From NCBI GenBank assembly GCA_003254905.1, contig QANU01096872.1, positions 382,402 through 446,401 of the forward strand: a stretch of DNA of 64,000 bases, given 5' to 3'. The position numbers and the translations under genes were made by a program. Source of the DNA: Nissolia schottii (lineage: Eukaryota; Streptophyta; Magnoliopsida; Fabales; Fabaceae). Below the pieces are notes generated by a model. It saw only the letters and a program-made list of their open reading frames with translations, was not told where the DNA came from and searched no databases. Shown here one piece after another: positions 12,201 to 24,900 of the stretch (positions are counted from its first letter, which is position 1; each line of letters starts with the position of its first letter).

Positions 12201-13624
12201 GAAATTGATATTTAGAGTAACTGCTAACACCAATGCATATGCGTAATTGATTATGATGCAAAAATATCTAGCCAAAGTTCACCTGATCATAAGTGAACAT
12301 TATTTCATGATACATAATTAGTCCACTTTCTAGGATTAAATTTCAGCCATGAGAAACGTTATCAGATGAAGTGGAAATAGATAATGAATTACATGTCATT
12401 CATATGTAGCAATCTTTTTCGAAGGTTCATCAAAGGAAGAGGGGACACAAAATTGCAAAATTATGGTAGCATTAACGGTTAACCAAAATATAACTAGTTC
12501 CACTTCTGGACTAAATTTTCAAATTGAAGATTTGAAGTATATCACTGCTGTTGATCAAAGCTCAATGCTAAATCAATGCAAGCTTAGTGCAGTTTTTGAG
12601 TCATGAATCATCCTGAAATAGCTCCTAATTTCTAAAAGCAGAAACATATATAGGTCACACACAATTACAGAAGAAACTAAAAAGTAAAGTAGGGTTCTGT
12701 TTGGCTACTGTTTTCATTTTCTGTGTTTAATTTTAATTACAAAACGGTCCATATGTTTTCATTTCATTTCATGTTTCATCTCCTATTTTCACTATTTCTT
12801 TTGTGAAATCTCAAAAACACGAAACAGGTCGAAACACCGTGGCATTGTTATAATTAAAACTTAAACACAAGAAATAAAGACAGTAACCAAACAAGCCCAG
12901 ATACCTTGCATAACAAAAAATCATGGTGCAGTTGAGGCAGAGAACTTAAGTTACCGTCTGTGTTGGGAGGTGAAACCCCATTCAATTCCAAAGGAACATA
13001 GAGCACCCACCCAATATCTATGAAATTCGGGTTCTGAGCCAGGATCTTGTTCACGCTCAGCATTGCAGGCAGTGTAGCATTCAGCAGAAGAGCAATGGTT
13101 TGTGGTATATCATTGTGCTGAACTGTATAGGTGACAACCCTTTGAAACACATCTTCTGAACACCCACATGGGATGTGTATTGTTAAATCCTCGCCCGGAA
13201 CCAATGTCCGGTTAACCGGAAAAAGCGGCCAGGCTTGTCCACTGTAAACTATGGTTGATATGTTCACAAAAATGTCATTTGGAATCACTGTGTAGGTTGT
13301 GTCATAGAAATATCCGCTGAGGTCTTCAATGTTTTTGCAAGAACAAGGCACTGTTATTTGGTAATCTTGCCTTGTGCCATACATTATGGGCTTGATTTGG
13401 AAAGGTTTAACTGAGTAAAAAGATGCAATTTGTTCAAGGCTGAAACTATGGCTTATATGGTAGAGTGAGGCATTGCATGTCCTGATTTTCTCAGAGCAAC
13501 TAAATGGAGCCAAGTATGTTGTTTTGATTGAAACTTCAAAGGCGAAAACTCTAACAAATGAAGTTGCCAATAGAGGGAAAAGAAGATGAAGAAACTTGGT
13601 AAGAGAAGCCATAGTTGTGAACAT
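9236..13624 (-). CDS. LYK3: LysM domain receptor-like kinase (LYK3-type)
   Basis: Plasma-membrane receptor kinase for chitin-type or other N-acetylglucosamine ligands, a family used in immunity and symbiosis. Ten exons: 13624-12955, 12173-11970, 11840-11701, 11590-11501, 11414-11309, 11101-10950, 10474-10377, 10213-10072, 9835-9737, 9400-9236. They give 621 codons with phases that fit throughout. Residues 1-28 are a signal peptide. The ectodomain holds LysM-type repeats separated by CxC pairs (CSC 94-96, CGC 153-155). A membrane helix lies near 229-251. The kinase has the glycine loop [11 protein letters not shown] (from about 323), VAVK (Lys343), HRD (Asp439), DFG (Asp457) and GTPGYLPPE, so it should be active. 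A second ATG at 13612 is an equally good start. Intron 9 appears to begin with GC. The name follows resemblance to Arabidopsis LYK3 (At1g51940) from memory. Confidence 0.93.
12692..12899. repeat. MITE-like inverted-repeat element in intron 1 of the LysM kinase gene
   Basis: The left arm GGTTCTGTTTGGCTACTG is mirrored by CAGTAACCAAACAAGCCC at the right end. The arms extend inward imperfectly for about 50 bases. The ends resemble GGCCTGTTTGG-type termini of PIF/Harbinger MITEs. No clear TWA target duplication was found. It lies wholly inside the first intron and does not touch a splice site. Confidence 0.55.
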
Positions 13625-15782
13625 GTGCTCATGAAACTTCTTTGGTGAAGGAAGAGAGGAGTAAAATGCAATGGATGAAACAAGTCATCACTTGGATGTT
13701 GCTTCTTTGGAGAAACACAAACATTTTGAGTCCCTTGGATTATTGATACAATATGTGACCCTTTTCTTTTCTTTTCTTCTTATAGGAATTGAAGAAATAG
13801 ATGTCCAACTAAGCATTAGTCAGTAACAATGATTACGATATATAGTTTTTATAGATTATGGAGTCAATCATATATGTTATCATACCCGAACTGTACTGAG
13901 TTAGAATGTTACCGTGGAATTAGCAAAACTGGTACTCGATGTTTACAATTATTTGCTTTATAATGCCTTTCTGTAACTTAGGAGGATGGGACCATCTTTG
14001 TTGGAATCTAAGCCGGCATCAATACTAGCGAGCCAAATCATAGCCAATAGAAAGTAAGAACTATAGGTTTAGGTTATATTATTCCTTCAAATAAGATGCC
14101 ATCTTTGTTCATACTAACGATAATTTTGTATTTTCCCCATGAAAGTTGTGTAGTCCCACTTGAATCTTGATTTTGTGTTAATGGGAGTGGGTGAAATTTT
14201 TCGCATGACCTTGTTTTGAAGATTTTTTTTAACCATGCACTATGTCATTCCTTCAAGAATGCTTCATCCGTATAAGCTCGGACCAAGTTGTCAGGTCCCT
14301 CCGTCTTTGTTTTCTCCGCCTGCTTGTACTTCTTTCTCCAGACAGTTGGCCAGGGTTGCAAACAGTTTAGCAGCCAGCCTCTGTATCCAGGAAGAAACAA
14401 GTCAAACAACGTACATTGTTTTAGTAATATTAACTTTTTGTTGGTCATATTTTCTTCCGAGAAAACGTATGATCCACCGTTGAATGAAATCTTAATAAAT
14501 TCATCACCCTATTGTGAGTCAACACAATCACATGTAAAATAAATTTAAATAACACTAATCTTTTCTTAATAAGTTTGTGTCAGTTCAAGCCGGCTTCACA
14601 TTTTTCTGCTTCAACAATATCTGCAATGCCAATCCAGTTAGTGCTAGGCTGCTAGCTAGTTGATGTTGGGTTCATTTGCGCATCTGATTGATCGAATTAT
14701 TATTAGTGAAAGTTCCAAATGACATATTTTGGCCTCAGCTATGACGTTGAGATAAGTCGCCTTTATAAGCGTGACAGATCTAAAGCAAATTTGATTCATT
14801 AAAATTAAAATAATGACATTCAGCCTAAAATCCAGATCCATATCTCTTATATCATTGCTTTCAATTTTTAAAATTTCCGATGCCCTTTGTTTTCCTTTGT
14901 TCTCCGGTTTATTTTTCGTCATTCCAAATCTTCCGCCTTTCCCGAAGCCATGTGAATATATTACTGTGACCATTGAACCTTAAAAACTGTCTATTTCCGA
15001 AAGATGAATGCTATTTGGCACGAAAATTCTTGTGCAAATAGTGACTTAATTATTAGCAAAAATAGGTAAATCCGCCAATTAGAAAGGAGAATAAAAGAGA
15101 AAGGAGAGGGAAATGATAGGACTAGCGGAAATCATGAAGAATCTCGTAGAGAATCTCTAGATAGAATCCTCGCCTTAAACTATAGTTAGCTGGCCCTGGT
15201 AGGCAGTGACGCAAGGACTGAGCTTTGCATTGTATATATGACCCAATTTTTTAGTTCACGTATATTCCCACTCAACCACTTAGTGCAGTTTGCTGACAAA
15301 TAACTTGGAAATTGTGCTGTGGATGAGTTTGAAACGAATTTGGCCATAACGGGAAACAGGGATGCGATGCCTCTATTTTGCTAGATTCCATCCATACCTT
15401 TGGCGAGTGGCGACAACGTGGAAAAAAAGCTAATGTGGAGATTAATATTAAGTAGTTTTATTTAAAATTTTCTGGCGTCACTTTTTCAACTAAAATTTCT
15501 TAAACTTATAAACCACTTGATATGATTTTTGAATAGCTAAACGCTGATCATACATTGCCTGGCTCCAGGCCCTACTATTTACTGAAACAGTAGAAGAAGC
15601 TAAGAGAAAATTTAACTTGAATCAGTTAGTTACTCTGCGCTTTTCTGTTAAGTGAGAAAGGAGGAGTAGATAGAAAGTAACTATACATTGTTTGGGCAGA
15701 ATGTGGTGAAGGTCACCATGCTTCATTAACCATGACAAGATGCCAAGCTGCTCGGTGGTGTCATTTTCAATGCCATGGACAG
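13625..15782. other. Intergenic region between the LysM kinase and PHS1 genes
   Basis: It contains the upstream region of the LysM kinase gene (from 13625 rightward) and the 3' flank of PHS1 (left of 15783). Short open frames around 14.2-15.0 kb match nothing I know and have no exon-like context. No transposon ends, RNA genes or clear regulatory motifs were recognised. Confidence 0.3.
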
Positions 15783-18070
15783 CTACAGGGACATATCACC
15801 CCCCAGTTCGTAGATAACTTTCTCCACCTTAACCAACATATCTAGTAACATGAAAATTGTACATAAGTATTTTGAAAAGAAAAAAAAAAGATTAGCAGAC
15901 CATGCAATAACAAAAGAATGGATTCAGGACAAGCAAGTTCAAGTTCACACCACTAATACCTTAGCATAAAGAGCATGACTAAAAACTGCCACTGATATTG
16001 AGGTATACAAAATGGTGCATAAAATTGTTGATATTCAAAGCCAAAGAATAAGAAGCTTTCGCACTCATGTTCTACACTAGGACTGAAGAATGAAGACTAA
16101 AAAAAAAGACAAAAGAACTAGAAAAACAAAATGACTCATCATATTTAGCAAATGGAAGAGAAACAAGCAATAAGAAAGAGAGATTGCTACCTTGGAAGGA
16201 AGAATCTTCCATGTACCTCTGCATCAAAGGAAAAGAAATAATATGAGACAACACATAATCAGCACAGAATATGGTACTTCCCAAATATTCTCCTCCTAGG
16301 GAAATTTTATATCATAAGGAGCACCACAATTATGGTGATCAAAAGCTGATAGCCAGCGATATCTTAGAAAAAATTCACGATATGTAGTATGTACCACAAT
16401 TTGGGACTTGAGATCAGTTTCCTGGGAACCAGTTGGTTGAGCTGCAAGACATGATTTTATTCAAATGAAATAGGTTGTGTTATGAAAATAGAACAAATGT
16501 CAAAACAAAAAAGGTTTACCCACTTTGGTTGATCTCAGAGCAATCCATCAATAGCGTGGCAAAACTGGGTGGCAAGGCTGGGAATCTGCCTTCGAAGTTG
16601 AAACCAGGTGGTGTGTCCATTTCTTGAGTGCCAGAAGGTTTTTCTCTTTCATTCTTCATACTTTGTGGCATTTGTGGAATGTATGTGTCAAACGGAGTCA
16701 TAAAGCTCGGTTCCTCACAAGGCCTACAAACACAGCAAGGTTAAGTATATAGTCTCCAATCTCCATCACAATTAAGTCAACGGATACTTCAATACAGCTC
16801 ATGAGAAACATATAACTCCTCTGGACAAAGGTGGGGGGATAAAAGGGCAAAAGGATAGAGTATATGCATGAAAATGGAAATATAGGAAAGGAGCGAAAGG
16901 TTATGTATTAGCAAGGTTGTGTACTAATCATAGAATGGTAATTGAAAATCTATCAAGGCATAATTACTTAGAGCCACATCTTCACCTTCCTCCCAAAATA
17001 ACCTAACCAATCATACAAAACTTCTTTATACCTGTGAGAATGCTTGTTTGATGACATGAATTCTGACACTGATGAAATTTCAGATCCAAAGTCCATATTT
17101 AAAGGTACTGGACCCTTCTCATCTTTCAGGATTCCCTGGGAGAGAAACATAATCATCAAGAATTGACAAGGAAAGAATATGGTTTACAAGAGTCTATCCC
17201 CTGGTTCCATGTACTTCTGTGAATGGAGATTATAATGAGAAGTAATAGTGGTTTCACCTTCAAAACATTGATAAATGACTGTGTTTCACATATCGATGGA
17301 AACCGCATAGCAAACTTTTGGATCTGCCAAAAAGGAAAAAGTAGCAATGAGTGTAAAGCTTGCAGTAACTCTGTTTAATCCTCTGATGGCCAAGAAAAAT
17401 ACTGTCTGAAAAAGGTAGTTATGTGCGCTACCAGATTTGCAGTTAATAAATTAACAATTCAGTCACACTGGAAACCCAACTATCACATTTATGCAATGTT
17501 ACGATTAGAAAGGCTAGAATTAACGGTGTATTATGTTACAGATGTTACAATTTGCAATAGAGTAATATTATGGAGACTGGAGAGTCATCACCAAGAATAA
17601 GCAGGGGAATGACAATAAAAAGTTCGAGGCAAATAACTAAATCTACACTACACAATCTACTGCTACTCAGTTTTCCAACGAAAATGTGTTCTAACTTCTA
17701 TCCGTAACAGCAACACCATGCAAAACGAACAAATATGAGTTCAGTTTAACTTTCTTCTCAAGTCGCACGAAAATCACCTTGAGTTATCAAATTTAGCCAC
17801 CAGCGAAGTATCGTACACCGCTAAAATATAAATCACGCAGAACATTCTTCTTACCTCGCCAATGGAATCTCTGAAGCTCACCATGACAGTTCTGATGCCC
17901 CTAGCAGGAAATCCAGAGACGCAGGACACCTGAGGCCACGAGAAATGCAGCTTCGACACGTAGTGTTCTTCCTGCCACAAGAAATTACACAGCACCGTTC
18001 AGAATTTCAAATTCGAAACAACGCTCTCGTCCGCCAAAATCGCTATTGGTTCAAACAAAAAATTATCCAA

Positions 18071-18127
<57 letters not shown>

Positions 18128-18719
18128 CTGCATAAGTAGCATAATCACAATAGATACAAGTCACATGGAAAAACGCACTAAAAAATAATGCGAGTGTGGA
18201 AACGCGTTTTGCTTTGCATAGATCAAACAGGATATGTAGGAAAGACGGAATTTCAAACGAATTTCAAGCAACGAAAGCTCAATTGCCAGAACAAAAGCAA
18301 ATGAAGCAAGCTAAAGAGTTATCGCAAGTTACAAGATGAAGTCAATGGCAGCAAAAACGCACTTAATACTGAAATTGAACCAAAACGAAGAAGAGAATAG
18401 AGGATTGAGTACTCACGAGGAGAGTAGCGTTGAAGGAGACGGTGAGGATTACGTCGGAGAGGGATAGGTCGGGAAGGAGGCGGAGGAAGGCGACGGAAGG
18501 GGAGGAGATCCAGTTGCCGCGGGGGAAGCGGTTGAGGACGCGAGGAGGGAGAGGGAGGAGATTGGCGGAGGTTGATGACGTGGAGACGACGGTGGGATAG
18601 GGGAGGAAGCGTGCAAAGCAGATCTCCCACTGATCTCTAACGGTGGTGGTGGTGGTGGTGATGGTGGTGGTTGAGTTCTCGACAGCATTGCTCGGTATCA
18701 ATGCGAGAGTGCCCGCCAT
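15783..18719 (-). CDS. PHS1: PHS1 homologue (POOR HOMOLOGOUS SYNAPSIS 1, meiotic pairing protein)
   Basis: PHS1 is needed for correct chromosome pairing and for import of recombination factors such as RAD50 in plant meiosis. Eight exons: 18719-18417, 17971-17855, 17323-17258, 17135-17032, 16723-16524, 16441-16395, 16218-16191, 15841-15783. They give 307 residues with consistent phases. Diagnostic parts are PRGNWISSPSVAFLRLL and the exon 2 block EEHYVSKLHFSWPQVSCVSG, which continues FPARGIR. Next come IQKFAMRFPSICETQSF, the acidic proline-rich middle, and a C-terminus RYMEDSSFQ joining DMLVKVEKV and ending GGDMSL. Exon 5 must end at AAA/gtgggt: the stronger-looking gtaaac site five bases on gives a frameshift and stop. 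Residues near 18-28 are a Thr-rich run from an ACC repeat. The family match is from memory but the exon 2 block is distinctive. Confidence 0.9.
18070..18126. repeat. (AAT)n microsatellite in PHS1 intron 1
   Basis: About 18-19 uninterrupted AAT/TAA units in the first intron of PHS1. Such runs are typically length-polymorphic. Confidence 0.95.
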
Positions 18720-20404
18720 TTTCGCGCTTTTTTTGATACTTTTTCAAGTGAACCAACACTCAGTAATCAGCACCGCTCTCGTTTTATAGGAATTTCAAAT
18801 CAACACCACCGGGTCAGGATCCGACTCCGGAAGCTCCAACCCATCAACACTTTTAGCTATAAGCTATCCTGTGGTCATAGGTATTAAACTCGGTCATTGA
18901 GTCATTAGTCATTGAGTCAAATGTTAAATTAAATATAATTAAATAATGCAAATAATTAATAATCAAATACACTTTAAATATAAAATATATTATTATTACT
19001 ATTTTTATAAAACATAAAAAATATAATTCAAATAAATATGCATAGTTATATCTATATATTATTATTTAGCATGCATAACATAATGACTAGAGTGGAGACC
19101 ATGATCGTGCATTGTGTCCACTACTATGAGAACTAGGGCCTAGAGCCCACTCTTGAAGTTTTGTGAATTTTCGGATAAATTTCCTCCTCAATCGAGTCAA
19201 CCCAGTTAGGTGGGGTCGCATTTAATAACTACGCGTGAGACTAATCCTTTTTCCTTTCTTTTATTTTATTTTTTTCTTCAAAATTGAAGGAGAGTTTAAA
19301 ATGAAGGATTTTAATATACCAAAAAAGTGTGAAAGATTTTAAAAATGATCATGTTGTGCAAACTGGCTGTTGAAGGGAGGCATCATTGATTTTCATAAGT
19401 TAATTCATAAAAAAGTTGTATGTTATCATTTTAATGATGTATTAATGGAGTTTGATATATTTTTTTTTTGCGCATAAGAAAGAAGAAAACAAATCAACAA
19501 GCCTACACCTGCATGTGGATAATCATTCCTATGAAGAGCTCCCAGCCCAGGAAGAGGATGCACAAAGATCATGAGACTAATATCAACCGCAACATTCCCT
19601 TTCGTAAAATTGTTTTTTTTTTTTTCAAACAAAACAATTTTCAACATTATCGGTGAAAAAAAACATTTGTATGGATTTTCAAATTGTCATCCTTGTTAGT
19701 GATTTTAGGCTTTTTTAAAAGAAAAAAAGAAAAGTTGTGTCGTTAATAGGTGTTAAAATTGTTACTGGCAATATCAATTTTAGCACCAATCAAAAATTCA
19801 AAAAAAAAAAAAAAAAGCATGCGTCATTGGCAGGGGTGCTGAAATCTACACCCGTCTATGGATGAGATCCATATAATCATCCCTGTGAAGGGCACCTAGC
19901 CCATTAATATTACTAACATATTTGGCATATATATTTTTTTTAAAAAGTATTTCCCAGGTGAAAAATGTTCAATAAATTACCAACATTTACTAAAAGTGTG
20001 GCAAATTGATAACTATGCATCACTCCCCATTTAAAAAAGCAACTACATATGTTGTTGGGAAAAAGTGTCATATTTTAACAAGGACAATTATTGATGTGAT
20101 AACTCAATAATTGCCAATGACTTTTAATTGATGTTAAAACATAATCTTTTGGAAGCAACAACCAAACATTTTGTCTGCGATTTTTAATCGTTAGTAAAAC
20201 GTCACCTATGGACAACAGCAAAAGTCACCATGAACATGTCACGGAGTCATTGTATAGTTTGTTGATTAATTAAGAGCGTTGTGCGATTTTTTTAAAGGAT
20301 TTTGTTAGTTAACAAATTAAAAGATAAAGGCTAGTTAGCAAACTTTTTTTTGTAAAAAAAAAATTACGAGAAAAAAAATATAATTTTGAGTAATGTTATA
20401 TGGT
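18720..20404. other. AT-rich intergenic DNA with a duplicated repeat word
   Basis: The first 100 bases or so are the PHS1 5' flank. Two related segments, near 19508-19555 (ctacacctgcatgtggat, then aatcattcctatgaag) and 19848-19905 (ctacacccgtctatggat, then aatcatccctgtgaag), suggest a duplicated, decayed repeat. No gene was recognised in the rest. Confidence 0.3.
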
Positions 20405-20835
20405 TAGAATTAGAATTTAAAAGTCACTTGTAATAAATTGTGGATTTTAATTTTGAACCTAATTAATTTTTTTGTTTGAGTCATCGATAATTTTTTTATA
20501 TTTTAGTCCTTACATTAAGTTAGATTGCTAAAAGATGAAGTGATGAACGAAAGTTAAGCATACTCCACTGTAATTTGGTCAAACATGGTCAAACCAAAAT
20601 TTAATAATTGCCAAATCGGTCCAACATAGTTAAATCGATTTGAACCATGGACCGATTTAACCATGTTTGACCAAATTACTATGGAATGAAGTTAACTTCC
20701 ATATGATATTTCAATGGGTTAAACTTAATGTTAGAGACTATAACCATTTTCTTTTATAGAGCACTCAAACCAAATAAAAAATTTAATAGGATACAAAATC
20801 AAAATTTGTAATTTATTAGGAGGCAAAAAGTTATT
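20405..20835. repeat. Large fold-back (MITE/MULE-like) element
   Basis: GTAATTTGGTCAAACATGGT (20570-20589) is perfectly inverted at 20660-20679. Going outward the two arms stay alignable for roughly 150 bases each, for example ttgtttgagtcatcgat on the left against ggtttgagtgctctat on the complement of the right. The right end reads ttatttaaccct, resembling the gggttaaata termini of a common legume Mutator-like MITE family (from memory). Edges are approximate and no 9-bp target duplication was fixed. Confidence 0.7.
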
Positions 20836-21936
20836 TAACCCTAGATTTTCCTATAATTTTAATGAGAAATAATTGGTGTAATGTAATTAACCTAAATGCT
20901 TTTATGTATATAAAAAAAGAAATATTTTGTGTGCAAGTTAAGATCTATCAATTATTGTATAACTCATGTTTCTTAATATGTGTTTCTTCTCATTTTTTTC
21001 TTATTCTTTATTTTTTTCTCTCAACTTCCCTAGTATCCCATATTTTTTTTTCGTTTCCATCTTATTTTTTATCAATCCAATAATTTTCATTTTTATTTTC
21101 ATCATATTTGTTATTTTTGATTTCTTAAAAGTTTGTGCATGGCAGGTTGGTCAAAGTTTGTGCATGTGTATAATAAAGTTTGTGCATTCTTGTTCAAAAG
21201 TTTGTGTGTGTGAACAAAAAAATTTTCTTTTTGGTCCTCGTCTTTGTTTTCGTTCCAGTAGTCTTTTTTTTTTGTTTTTGGTTGTTAAATTTTTTTTTTA
21301 TGTCAGTTCAAAAGTTTATACATATGCTTTAAAATGTTTGTGTATAGTAAAGAGTTAATCTATGCGCTTAGAGTGTAAGTGAAGAGATAGAGAGTGTAAC
21401 AATTACTTTTTGTTATTTAATGCATTGCATATCCAATTTGATTTAGTTCATTTAAAAAAGGTTATGATACGTGTAAAAAATATTTAACAAAAAAATTGAA
21501 AACATAAATGAAAATATTTAAATTTTACACCTAGCATTCCTGAAAAAACAAAAAAACTAAATACTTTTGATTTTTCCCGTTTCAGCAACTTGCTAATGCT
21601 GAGATTCCGTTGCATATCGGGCCGGGGACTTTGGTGAACTTTCAAGCCGAGACGCAAAGTTCGGTGCTACAGTGCCATACTCGCGACACTAAAAATTGCA
21701 GCTACTCCATCGAACCATTACATGCCACGTGTAAACCCTGAATCAATCACCCAATCTTTACAGCAAGACACATCAAAGTACATGGTTCCATCCTAGTCGC
21801 CATCGCACCCTGTCATTCTCTCCCTTCAATTTAAAATTTGCACAATACGAGCTCATCAGTTCTAAACCATCTTCGAGTTCTCATCCATTTCACCATTTAC
21901 AAGGGAATACTGATATATCGATTGTCAAGTAGCGCC
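20836..21936. other. AT-rich spacer and upstream region of the TrpD-like gene
   Basis: The T-rich open frames at 20.9-21.4 kb are low complexity and are not treated as genes. Positions 21590-21936 become GC-richer and hold the likely promoter and 5' UTR of the gene that starts at 21937. No TATA box was assigned. Confidence 0.3.
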
Positions 21937-24900
21937 ATGAAAGTTCTGCTTAATCTAGAACCTTCTTCTCTCTTCCCTACGCGCTCGATTTTCGCCGACG
22001 AACTCCGAAGCTCCACGCGCCTTCCTGTTCTGCCGTTTCCGAAGCTCTGTCGCCGCCGATGGATCGCTCGGAGGCTGTCTTCGACGGCGAAAGCGACGCT
22101 GGATTCCGCCACCATAGAGCAGTTCGGTATTCCGGAGTTCGACGCTCGGAACCCGGCGCTATCTTCCTCGTACCGCGATCCGGCATTGACGAAGCCGAAC
22201 CAGACGGTGCTGGGGGCCCAAGCTAGGGTTTGCACTGGCCCCACGCAGACTCGGCCACTAGACGAAGAGCAAGCCTTCAAGGTCTTCGATACAATTCTAA
22301 GATCAGGTTATTCTTCCTTGAATCCTTTTTGTCACTTGAATACGTTACAGTTGTTTGTAATCATAGCAGAATCTCATATAAGAGCTGATTGCTAATTGAA
22401 CCTAAAGGTTTAAGAATCGAAAGGTTAATTTCGTTTTTGGATTAGCTTATTCTGTGTAAGGTTATGTTTGGAAGTTTTAAAGATGATAGAAGAGAAGGGC
22501 AAGGGATGGAGTTGGATAAAGCATGCCACTCTCTTGTATGAATGTTTTACAAATTTAACGAGGGAGGGGAATGAAAATGCAATTCATTACCTCCTTAAAC
22601 CCCAAATTGGAGGGACAAAAATTGGAGAATTTGAGTGGCAAGAGAGGGACAAGGTGTCCCTCAATTGCCATCTCACTCCCTACTTTAAAATAACCCCGAA
22701 CATACTTTTCACGAAAGTAGCCATTCCCCTCCTTGCCATTGCCTAGCCATCTGTCCAAACATAACCTAAGGTGTTTAAAATAGCTTATGAGTAATTTTTA
22801 TTTAATCCTTTAATTTAATCAAATCCAAACCTGCAAATCATTTGTAGTAGTGTTTCTGATTGATTTGTCTTTAAGCTTAGCTAGGGGAGAGCTCAAAGAT
22901 GAAGAGGAAGTTTCAAAAGCTCAGCTTGGGGCATTCTTTGCGGGGATGACAATCCGTGCAAATGCATTTCCAGAAGCAACACAATGGAGTGAAGGGGAAA
23001 TGCATGCAATGAAGATCTTCTGGCCACTCCTGGTTAGAGCACTTCCTCCTGATGTAATATTTGTGGCAGACCCTGAAGGGTCGATGATGGGTTTGGGAAG
23101 TTCGATTGGGCCGCAATATGTTGGCAATGGCACCAGCGAAATGAGGTTGGTTGGTGCTCTTAGGGAAGTGCTGGCTGGAGGCCATCTTGGGTTTGAGGAA
23201 GTCCAAGGTGTGTTAAGGGAAGTTCTTCCCTTCCAAGAGGGAGGTGGAAAACTACCACAAGGAGTAAGCGAGGCGTTGCTTTCAGCATTTTTAATCGGTC
23301 AACGCATGAACAGGGAAACTGACCGTGAGCTAAAAGCATACTGCCTTGCATTTGATGATGAATTTGGTATAAATTTTAATCTGATTTGTTGATTTGGTTC
23401 AGTTTTATGTTCTGTTTATTTCTAAATCTTCATGGTTTAGATTTCGAATTGTTAATATTTCGTAAGTTGATCCATAGGCCCTGCCCCTGTTGCTGATGTC
23501 AGATCATTGACTCATTATGGTGAACCTTATGATGGCAATACACGCTTCTTCAGGAGTACGTTATTTGTTGCCGCAGTTCGATCTTGCTATGGAGAATCTT
23601 GCCTGCTTCATGGTGTAGAATGGATGGCACCTAAGGTGTGTAATTTTTTTTCTCCCCATTATTGGATTTTCAGGTTGTTTTAGTTTGGCTGTTAGCAGCA
23701 AACTAAGATGCTTGATGATCATACCGTTTTTTAAATTCTATCCTCAGAACTGGCTAGGAATGTGTTTCTGAAGTTAATTTTGTCCTTTGATATTGTATTG
23801 CATTCTTATTAATATATCTTGCTTTAATATTTCATGTAGCAAATCACTTTTTATTTATGGATTAACCTTTGTGTTTCAGGGGGGAATAACTGAAGAGCAG
23901 ATGTTGAAGTATATGGGAGCAAATATAAGCTTATCCCCTTCCAAGGCCAAGAAACTTCTAGAGGTCATTTTGTTTCCTGCAAATATTGGTAGCACCACCA
24001 TAATTTGCTTTTTCACTCTCTTCTTTTAGCCTCTGTGTATAATATCGTTGCGTTCTTCTTTCCAGGATGATGAAGTTGGTTTTGCGTATGTAAGTCAGCG
24101 TGAAGCTCGCCCATCTCTGTATGAAAACCTCACTAAATATTATTTGTCTAACCCTTATTGACTTTATAAAGTTGAGGGGCTTTCATTGGAAAAGTTTTGA
24201 TGCTTTACTTTTGAAATTTTTAAAATTTTGATAGATAATTAGATTTTGTAAAGAAGTTCTGTCCTGGTTATTTACCTAATTGTAGACAAACATCTGTAAT
24301 ATTTTAGTAAATTATCAGTTAAAACTTAAATTAGTCATATAGTCCGTTTAGTTTCACTCCTAATTTGATTTAACCTCTATAGTCAAAACAGTTGAAAAAG
24401 TTGCTATAGTTTTCAAACAATGCAAAATGTCTATTAGCTGAGGTTGCTTCCTGTTTGTAATAAAATTATAAAGACCAAGTATAGACCATGCTATTTTGAT
24501 TAAAAAAATTTGAGAATTATTTGGCATTATTTGAAAACTATACGGACTTCTTAAAACAGTTTTGAACATGGAGTAAATGAAAATGAGTAGTTTAATTATG
24601 TTGCGATTTTGGCAAATGTTTATTATGATATTGCTAGCTATGTGTATTTATTGTAGCAGTAATATTGGAATGGAGTCGGTAAAACATCTTATTTTTTCTG
24701 CAGCTACTCTCTAATTAAGATAAGGGAGCACATAAAGAAACGCCCTCCACTTGCAACAACTGAAAAGGTTCAACAATATGTAAAGGTAGAATTCAGACTA
24801 ATTTATCTTGTTACTTATTATTGATCAAATTTAGTTTATTGCAAGTTTTGTTTATTTTTATATTTTTTTAAAAGAAAAACTACCATCATTATAAGATACA

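Noticed and set aside
14235..14973. Several 70-105-codon open frames on both strands
   Set aside because: They overlap each other, match no known family and lack splice or promoter context.
20862..21358. T-rich open frames with many Phe/Ser/Leu codons
   Set aside because: Composition follows the AT/T-rich DNA; there are no domains, no exon context, and two overlapping frames are equally open.
21838..21936. Upstream in-frame ATG of the TrpD-like gene as the true start
   Set aside because: The extra 33 residues have no transit-peptide or conserved character, and the region reads as 5' UTR; the ATG at 21937 begins the Arg/Ser-rich targeting sequence.
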